This document shows, piece by piece, positions 5,489 through 10,183 of a stretch of 10,183 bases of DNA. Location of the stretch: positions 1 through 10,183 of the forward strand of contig JABUUA010000056.1 in NCBI GenBank assembly GCA_021443405.1. Direction: 5' to 3'. Position 1 is the first letter of the stretch, and every line of letters begins with the position of its first letter. Origin of the DNA: Bacteroidaceae bacterium. GTDB taxonomy: Bacteria; Bacteroidota; Bacteroidia; Bacteroidales; Bacteroidaceae. Under the pieces are notes generated by a model. The model did no database searches and was not told where the DNA came from. It worked only from the letters and a program-made list of their open reading frames with translations. The position numbers and the translations under genes are program-made.

Positions 5489-6775
5489 TTAGAGTTTGAA
5501 GAACGTGACGATGTCGAGCCAGATGTTCCAATGCTCGGTGTACCAAAGGTCGTCGAGCACGCGGTCTTCTGTGTGCCGATAGCTCCGGATGCCGGCTTTC
5601 GACCATGCTGTCGGGGCGTAGTAGCGTTGCGCTTGTTGTTGGAATTCTGCAGCTTCGGTGATCGAGAGCGGCGCGGGGCCCACGAGCGACAAATCGCCCT
5701 GCCAGACATTGAGGAACTGCGGGAAAGCATCGAGTCCGGTCCGGCGCAGCCAAGTCCCGAAGCGGAACCAGCGAGGGTCGTGCTCCTCGCCCGTAGCCGA
5801 CGGGAGGTCGGATCCTGTGTGGACGGAGCGGAAAGAAACGCAGCCAAAGGGTTTCCCAACAGGACCTTGACGGCGTTGCACCACCAAGACGTGACCGGGA
5901 CTCTGGCGTTTGATGAGAAAGGCGGCCACGATGTAGAACACAGGAAAAACGGTGAGCAAGACAACACTGCTCACGACGAGGTCGAAAGCGCGTTTTAGCA
6001 GTCGGTTGTATCCAAAGCTAAGAGGAGACTGAAGGGGTGAAACGACGAAGTGTTCCTGCAGACGGAAGGCCTGTTGTCGGCAGAGAAGATGTTCGTCGGA
6101 AGCAGGCATGACGATGTAGCGGACACCGTTCTTTCTGCACTGATTACAGATGGACTGCAATACATTGGCGGGCAACGCATTCGCTTCGCAAAGTATGGCG
6201 TTTGGAAGTTTCTCAAATGTGGTGATGTCGATAGGCTGAGAGGGGTCGATGCACTCCAGCTGACAACCGTGTTCGGGGCGGGCGAGTTCGGTGCGCAATC
6301 GTTCGAAGGACTCGCTGGGGTTGCCGATGTAGCAGAGGTGCAGAATGCTGCGGCCTTGTCGGCGCATCAGGCGAAAGAAACCGTACTCCAACAACCGGAC
6401 CACGGCCAGCGTCATGAAAAGGGCAAGACCGCATAAGGCGACGAGCGCTCGCGGACAGCCCGCCTGCTGCACCGCAAAGAAGGCACCTGCCACAAAGAGG
6501 GTGTGAAGCAGCGAGAAACGGAAGGTTCGTTGCAACAACTTGTCGGGGCGTTGCAGGCGAACGTGCGGAGTGGGAGGGAAGAAACACGCTATCAGCAATA
6601 GCGAGACGAGTGTGATGCCTAAGAGACTGCTGAACTGCGTCTGCCGACTGATGAGCGGATAGACGTTGTCCAGTAACGTGACGACTCCCCAGCACACCCC
6701 TCCTGTCAACAGTGCGTCGGTGGCCGTGAGACTCCAGCGGAGCAGTTTGTTGTCCTCTATGTCGTGTAAGTACAT
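5489..6775 (-). CDS. Divergent polyprenyl-phosphate sugar-1-phosphate transferase (WcaJ-like)
   Basis: This 428-aa protein has the architecture of large monotopic phosphoglycosyl transferases, which start capsule or exopolysaccharide repeat units by moving sugar-1-phosphate onto undecaprenyl phosphate. About four hydrophobic segments occupy residues 12-135, a Rossmann-like middle follows (about 145-230), and the C-terminal Bac_transf domain starts at RLLKRAFDLVVSS (258-270). Conserved pieces are FRSV (315-318), LRRTGLDAFPQFLNVWQGDLSLVGPAP (343-369) and the end WYTEHWNIWLDIVTFFK. Several near-invariant residues are changed: the Asp-Glu dyad of LDELPQ reads LDAFPQ (D349-A350), KFRSM reads SFRSV, GPRP reads GPAP, and KPGITGWAQVNG reads KAGIRSYRHTED. 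It may therefore be inactive or altered in chemistry. The frame is intact, so it is not a simple pseudogene. It is first in a two-gene operon, divergent from the Wzi/Wzz operon. Confidence 0.85.
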   Translation of the reverse strand: MYLHDIEDNKLLRWSLTATDALLTGGVCWGVVTLLDNVYPLISRQTQFSSLLGITLVSLLLIACFFPPTPHVRLQRPDKLLQRTFRFSLLHTLFVAGAFFAVQQAGCPRALVALCGLALFMTLAVVRLLEYGFFRLMRRQGRSILHLCYIGNPSESFERLRTELARPEHGCQLECIDPSQPIDITTFEKLPNAILCEANALPANVLQSICNQCRKNGVRYIVMPASDEHLLCRQQAFRLQEHFVVSPLQSPLSFGYNRLLKRAFDLVVSSVVLLTVFPVFYIVAAFLIKRQSPGHVLVVQRRQGPVGKPFGCVSFRSVHTGSDLPSATGEEHDPRWFRFGTWLRRTGLDAFPQFLNVWQGDLSLVGPAPLSITEAAEFQQQAQRYYAPTAWSKAGIRSYRHTEDRVLDDLWYTEHWNIWLDIVTFFKL

Positions 6776-6804
6776 GGTTCTGCGAATGAGCTACTATAAG
6801 CACA

Positions 6805-6836
6805 CAAAAGTAACACATTTCCCCGAATTACACAAC
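6805..6836 (-). promoter_or_regulatory. Promoter of the sugar transferase operon
   Basis: On the minus strand, GTTG (plus 6833-6836), 20 bp, then TACTTTTG (plus 6805-6812) gives a perfect -7 element with a good -33 element. The predicted leader is about 25 nt before the ATG at 6775. Confidence 0.75.
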
Positions 6837-6852
6837 TAATGGGTTCGGGAAA
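6818..6852. promoter_or_regulatory. Inverted repeat in the divergent intergenic region, possible operator
   Basis: TTTCCCCGAA (6818-6827) and TTCGGGAAA (6844-6852) are inverted copies with a single inserted C, separated by 16 bp. They flank the -33 element of the leftward promoter and lie 65-100 bp before the start of the rightward Wzi gene. No clear TAnnTTTG promoter was found for the rightward operon. An operator controlling both arms is an inference from position. Confidence 0.4.
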
Positions 6853-6917
6853 TTTCTTTATCTGTGATTTTTTGCTCGCTTATACAATAATTCGCGCGCA
6901 ATAACGTTATAAATAAT

Positions 6918-8411
6918 ATGCAGCAGAAAAAATGTGTTTTTCTTTTGATGGCGGCTCTCTTTGCGGTGGCTTCATCGGCGGACGGGCAAGACCATCCGCG
7001 CTTGAGCGACGGTGTGGAGGTGGCCCTGGAGGTCAGCGGCACGGCCAGCACGGGCGACTTTGCCCCGCTGTGGCTGTCGGCCAACCGCTACGGCAAGGTT
7101 TCGGCGCTGGCCAATTCGGCGTACGAACGTGTCGCGGTCACTCGTAGTGCCGATGTGGATTCGCTTCACAACTGGCGCTTCGGCTATGGCGCCGATGTGC
7201 TGTTGCACCAGAATTCGCCGTCGGTGTGCCTGCCTCACCAAGTCTATGTGTCGGCGGCGTGGAAAAAGATTTCGCTGACGCTGGGCGCCAAGGAACGGAC
7301 CATGGACTTGCGCAACGACGCGCTGACGACGGGCGCACTGCTGCAGGGCGTGAATTCGACGCCCATTCCTGAGGCACTGCTGAACGTGGATTACTTCGGT
7401 GTCCCCGGCACCAAGAACTGGTGGCAGGTGACGATGAGGCTGGGCTACGGCATGACCACCGACGGCCGTTGGCAGCAGCGCTGGATTGGCGACCCCACCC
7501 GAATGCGCTACACGGGCAACATTCTCCACCACGAGAAAATTATGTACTGGAAGTTCGGCAACGAGCAGAAGTTCCCGCTGACCTACTCCATCGGACTGCA
7601 GATGATGACGCAATTCGGCGGCACGTCGTACAACATCAACAATCGCGGTGTGGTGGGGACGGTCAAGCACAGTCAGAACCTTCGCTCCTTCTGGCACGCC
7701 TTCTTCCCCGTGGGCGGCAGCGATGTCACGGATGGCGTGAATCCCAATGCGGAAGGAAACACCATCGGCTCGTACAACATGCGCCTGCAGTGGACGCAGG
7801 ACGACTGGTCGGTGGCCGCCTATTTCGAACGTATGTTTGAGGACCAGAGCATGCTCACGGTGCAATACGGCATCTACGACCATCTGGTCGGCGTGGAGGC
7901 CCAGTTGCCGAAGAATCCATTCCTGCGCCACGTCGTCGTGGAACACATGAGCACGAAGGACCAGGCCGGTCCTGTTTATCACGACGCTACGCCGAACATT
8001 CCCGAGTCTTACACGGGGGTGGACAACTACTACAACCACCATGTGTATGCCGGCTGGCAACACTGGGGCATGGCCATCGGCAATCCGCTCATCACGTCGC
8101 CCATCTACAACGCCGACCACCAGCTGATTTTCCGCAACAATCGTCTGCTGGCGTGGCACGTGGGGCTCGACGGCGCTCCTTGTGACCAAGTGCGCTGGCG
8201 CTTCTTAGGAACGTTCACCCAGAACTGGGGAACTTACGTGTTTCCGCTGGCCGAGGTGGAGAAGGAGCAGCACTTGCTGGCCGAGGCGACGTACCTGCCC
8301 AGTTGGGCAAAGGGCTGGCTGGGAACCTTTGGACTGGGCCTGACGCACGGTCAGCTGGTGGGCAACACCTTTGGTGCGCAACTTACTATCCGTAAGACCT
8401 TCAAACTCTGA
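6918..8411 (+). CDS. Capsule assembly Wzi family outer-membrane protein
   Basis: This 497-aa protein has a type I signal peptide (basic MQQKKC, hydrophobic LLMAALFAVASS, cut near ADGQ), so it is exported. The rest alternates aromatic and polar residues in short strands, as expected for an outer-membrane beta-barrel. Recognisable Wzi-family segments of Bacteroidales are GDFAPLWLSANRYG (46-59), DYFGVPGTKNWWQV (158-171) and YYNHHVYAGWQHWGMAIGNP (371-390), and the protein ends with a strand finishing in Leu. E. coli Wzi is a lectin-like barrel that holds capsule on the cell surface; a similar role in surface polysaccharide attachment or export is inferred here. It opens a tight operon with the lipoprotein (7-nt gap) and the Wzz protein. 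The large antisense frame opposite it is a codon-bias shadow. Confidence 0.9.
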   Translation: MQQKKCVFLLMAALFAVASSADGQDHPRLSDGVEVALEVSGTASTGDFAPLWLSANRYGKVSALANSAYERVAVTRSADVDSLHNWRFGYGADVLLHQNSPSVCLPHQVYVSAAWKKISLTLGAKERTMDLRNDALTTGALLQGVNSTPIPEALLNVDYFGVPGTKNWWQVTMRLGYGMTTDGRWQQRWIGDPTRMRYTGNILHHEKIMYWKFGNEQKFPLTYSIGLQMMTQFGGTSYNINNRGVVGTVKHSQNLRSFWHAFFPVGGSDVTDGVNPNAEGNTIGSYNMRLQWTQDDWSVAAYFERMFEDQSMLTVQYGIYDHLVGVEAQLPKNPFLRHVVVEHMSTKDQAGPVYHDATPNIPESYTGVDNYYNHHVYAGWQHWGMAIGNPLITSPIYNADHQLIFRNNRLLAWHVGLDGAPCDQVRWRFLGTFTQNWGTYVFPLAEVEKEQHLLAEATYLPSWAKGWLGTFGLGLTHGQLVGNTFGAQLTIRKTFKL

Positions 8412-8418
8412 TGCAACG

Positions 8419-8889
8419 ATGAAACAGTATATCTTGGTTTTCTTTGCGGTGCTTGCCTTCGCCGCTTGCGACAAAGTCCCCGATGACCGTCCTTTGGACG
8501 GCATGTGGCAGCTGCAGAGCGAGACGCGCGGCGGACAGACGGTGAACACGCTCGACCGCCAGGTCTATTGGTCGTTCCGCTACGGCTTGGTGCAGTTCTC
8601 TGCCTATGGCGACCGCCTGGCGCAGCGCTACGCCCACTGCGACCACACGGCCGACAGCCTCTATATCTACGACCTCGCCGAGAAGTCGGCGCAGACCGAA
8701 GCGCAGCACAACAACGAGTGGATTGCCACCGAGGCGGCGGCCAGCCTTCTGAACGAGTGGGGATTGTATCCGACCCCCGACACGAAGCGCCCGGGACGTT
8801 ACCAAGTGCGCTACGGCATCCGGGTGCTGAACTCCCGGCACATGGTGCTGACCAACGACGACGACTCACTCTCATTCCGTAAATTCTAA
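8419..8889 (+). CDS. Small lipoprotein, possibly lipocalin-like
   Basis: This 156-aa protein has a lipoprotein signal: MKQYILVFFAVLAFAAC, lipobox AFAAC with the lipidated Cys at residue 17, followed by DK. The opening of the mature part, PLDGMWQLQS, and later strands (VYWSFRYGLVQFS, SLYIYDL, RYGIRVLNSRHMVLTN, DSLSFRKF) resemble the small lipocalin-like lipoproteins common in Bacteroidales, in which a GxW near the N terminus opens a beta-barrel. The family call is tentative. The ATG at 8419, 7 nt after the wzi-like stop, is chosen because the lipoprotein signal begins there; an earlier in-frame GTG at 8371 lies inside the upstream gene. Placed between Wzi- and Wzz-type genes, it probably serves the same envelope polysaccharide pathway. 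Confidence 0.8.
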   Translation: MKQYILVFFAVLAFAACDKVPDDRPLDGMWQLQSETRGGQTVNTLDRQVYWSFRYGLVQFSAYGDRLAQRYAHCDHTADSLYIYDLAEKSAQTEAQHNNEWIATEAAASLLNEWGLYPTPDTKRPGRYQVRYGIRVLNSRHMVLTNDDDSLSFRKF

Positions 8890-8909
8890 GCAAAAACTTC
8901 ATAAAACGT

Positions 8910-9962
8910 ATGGAAAAGTCCAGAATAGAATACATCGACCCCCGAAAAGTGATACAGCGCGTGTGGCAGAATCGCACGTTGTTCTACAAGGCGTTGCCAG
9001 TGGTGTTTGTGGCGTCGTGCGCCCTCATGCTATGCATCCCCCGCTACTACACGACCAGTCTGAAAGTCGTCCCCGAGATGGGCAGTCAGGGCATGGGCAG
9101 TTCACTGGGCGACTTGGCGGCCTCGTTCGGCTTCAATCTGGGCGAGATGGAAACCTCCGACGCCATCACGCCCGTGCTCTATCCCGACCTGTTGAAAGAC
9201 AACGGCTTCATTGCTGACCTCTACAACATTCCCGTGAAGAGCGACTTCGACCCCGACAGACCCATCGACACCACGTATTTCGGCTACATGTGCTATTATC
9301 AGAAAGAACCGTTCTGGAATGTTTGGCGCAGCAAACTGAAGAAACTGCTGAAGCGGAAGAAGCGCACGGGCGGCAGCGGCGAATACGACCCCTATCACAT
9401 CTCGTTCGAAGAGAACGCGCTGATGATGGGCATCCGCAACAACATCTCCATCGATATGGACAAGAAGACTGGTGTCATCACCATCAGCACTCAGGCGCAG
9501 GACCCCATCATCTGCCGCACGTTGGCCGACTCGGTGAAGAGCCGTCTGCAGACTTTCATCATTCAGTACCGCACCAGCAAGGCGCGCAACGATATGGAGT
9601 ATTACGGCTGCCTGATGGAGAGCGCCAAGCGGGACTACGAGATGGCTGTGGATAATTACGCCCGCATGGCCGACGCCAACCGGAATGTGCTGCTCGTGAA
9701 TGTGCAGAAGAAGATTGACGACCTGGAGAACGAGATGCAACTGACCTACAACACCTACACGGCCATGAAGACGCAGTACGAGGCTTGCCGCGCCAAGGTG
9801 CAGGAGTGCACTCCCGTGTTCACCGACCTCCAGCGTGCCGCCGTCCCCGTGAAGCATGCGGGTCCCAAGCGGATGATCACGGTGGCCTTCCTGATGTTCC
9901 TCGCCTGCTGCTGCCTCGTTGCGTGGCTGTTCCGCAAGGAACTGCTGGGAGGACAGGAATAA
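8910..9962 (+). CDS. Wzz-type polysaccharide chain-length determinant, no kinase domain
   Basis: This 350-aa inner-membrane polysaccharide co-polymerase is expected to set the length of polymers made by a Wzy system. It has a short cytoplasmic N terminus (DPRKVIQRVWQNRT), a first transmembrane helix at about 28-44, then the Wzz signature region PRYYTTSLKVVPE. A periplasmic domain includes SFGFNLGEMETSDAITPVLYPDLL (73-95), a basic stretch KLKKLLKRKKR (142-152) and a predicted coiled coil at about 228-300. The proline motif AAVPVKHAGPKR (310-321) leads into the second transmembrane helix (about 323-341), and the protein ends soon after. It lacks the BY-kinase Walker A and tyrosine-rich tail that some Bacteroidales and Firmicutes homologues fuse or encode beside them. 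It starts 20 nt after the lipoprotein stop, last visible gene of the operon. Confidence 0.9.
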   Translation: MEKSRIEYIDPRKVIQRVWQNRTLFYKALPVVFVASCALMLCIPRYYTTSLKVVPEMGSQGMGSSLGDLAASFGFNLGEMETSDAITPVLYPDLLKDNGFIADLYNIPVKSDFDPDRPIDTTYFGYMCYYQKEPFWNVWRSKLKKLLKRKKRTGGSGEYDPYHISFEENALMMGIRNNISIDMDKKTGVITISTQAQDPIICRTLADSVKSRLQTFIIQYRTSKARNDMEYYGCLMESAKRDYEMAVDNYARMADANRNVLLVNVQKKIDDLENEMQLTYNTYTAMKTQYEACRAKVQECTPVFTDLQRAAVPVKHAGPKRMITVAFLMFLACCCLVAWLFRKELLGGQE

Positions 9963-10034
9963 AGTTACAAAGTTTATAGCAATCGGACTTCTTTCACCCG
10001 GTCTTCTACTCTTCCGTCGAACAAACAAGAATCT

Positions 10035-10093
10035 GTCCAATTAACTGACAGTTTTCGCCTATATCAACCCTCAAAAGAGTCAGTTGATTGGAC
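10035..10093. repeat. 15-bp near-perfect inverted repeat after the Wzz gene
   Basis: GTCCAATTAACTGAC (10035-10049) and GTCAGTTGATTGGAC (10079-10093) are inverted copies with one T/G difference that still pairs in RNA. The 29-bp centre contains TTTT and AAAA that can extend the stem. No T-tract follows on either strand, so it is a poor intrinsic terminator by sequence. No promoter motif was found in the centre, unlike phase-variable invertible capsule promoters. It could be an operator, an mRNA 3' stabiliser or part of a small element. Confidence 0.7.
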
Positions 10094-10136
10094 TGAAATG
10101 TACTTTACTCGGGCGATGGCGGCGAAAATAAAAGGA

Positions 10137-10162
10137 TGCCCCTTGTCTCACGACAGGGGGCA
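10137..10162 (-). terminator. Intrinsic terminator for a leftward gene beyond the window
   Basis: TGCCCCTTGTC-tcac-GACAGGGGGCA forms an 11-bp stem (one G/T pair) with a 4-nt loop. On the minus strand the stem is followed by CC and then TTTTATTTT, a good intrinsic-terminator tail. On the plus strand no T-tract follows. This implies a minus-strand gene ending just right of the window, convergent with the Wzz operon. Confidence 0.7.
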
Positions 10163-10183
10163 CCCACTCAAATCTTAACATAT

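Noticed and set aside
6972..8189. 405-aa open frame on the minus strand opposite the Wzi-family gene
   Set aside because: It is rich in Arg, His and Val with no family features, as expected from the complement of GC-biased third positions.
9102..10040. 312-aa open frame on the minus strand opposite the Wzz gene
   Set aside because: It is antisense to a clear Wzz protein, composed of His/Val/Leu-rich sequence, and has no promoter or domain.
10035..10093. Invertible capsule promoter of the Bacteroides phase-variation type
   Set aside because: The segment between the arms is only 29 bp and contains no TAnnTTTG element on either strand; known invertible promoters are longer.

Overview
The window reads as chromosomal DNA of a Prevotella-like member of the Bacteroidales. 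Three lines of evidence support this. Several gene starts are preceded by the phylum-specific promoter form (TTTG or TTG, about 19-20 nt, then TAnnTTTG) and lack a clear Shine-Dalgarno sequence. The gene families are typical of the group: GH125 mannosidase, AAA_14/DUF4143 ATPase, zapA next to rny, a Wzi-family outer-membrane protein and a kinase-less Wzz. Most genes are moderately GC-rich, with AT-rich spacers. The assignment rests on these features only; no database search was possible.

Layout, left to right. (1) 1-441: 3' end of a GH125 exo-alpha-mannosidase gene (+). (2) 442-1980: a more AT-rich stretch carrying a three-copy 23-bp tandem repeat, a promoter overlapped by a dyad, and a complete AAA_14/DUF4143 ATPase (+). 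It looks like an independently acquired unit. (3) 1981-2401: no protein gene, but several inverted repeats, including a possible three-way junction, and a bidirectional terminator shared with the convergent rny. (4) 2402-4671, minus strand: a promoter driving a small coiled-coil gene (ZapB-like), zapA, a well-formed structured RNA or attenuator, and rny (RNase Y). (5) 4836-6775, minus strand: a divergent polyprenyl-phosphate sugar-1-phosphate transferase homologue, followed 23 bp later by an unrecognised 209-aa helical protein. (6) 6918-9962, plus strand, diverging from (5): Wzi-family outer-membrane protein, a small lipoprotein, and a Wzz-type chain-length protein, tightly spaced as an operon. 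(7) 9963-10183: a long inverted repeat and a terminator pointing leftwards, implying a minus-strand gene just beyond the window.

Together, blocks (5) and (6) form a divergent surface-polysaccharide locus: a putative initiating transferase on one side, and chain-length control plus surface attachment on the other. An inverted repeat in the shared intergenic region could co-regulate both arms. Block (4) is a housekeeping cluster joining Z-ring assembly to mRNA decay. The observations most worth checking are the loss of the catalytic Glu and other signature residues in the sugar transferase, the structured element between zapA and rny (the place where 6S RNA sits after zapA in Proteobacteria), and the repeat/dyad architecture in front of the ATPase gene.
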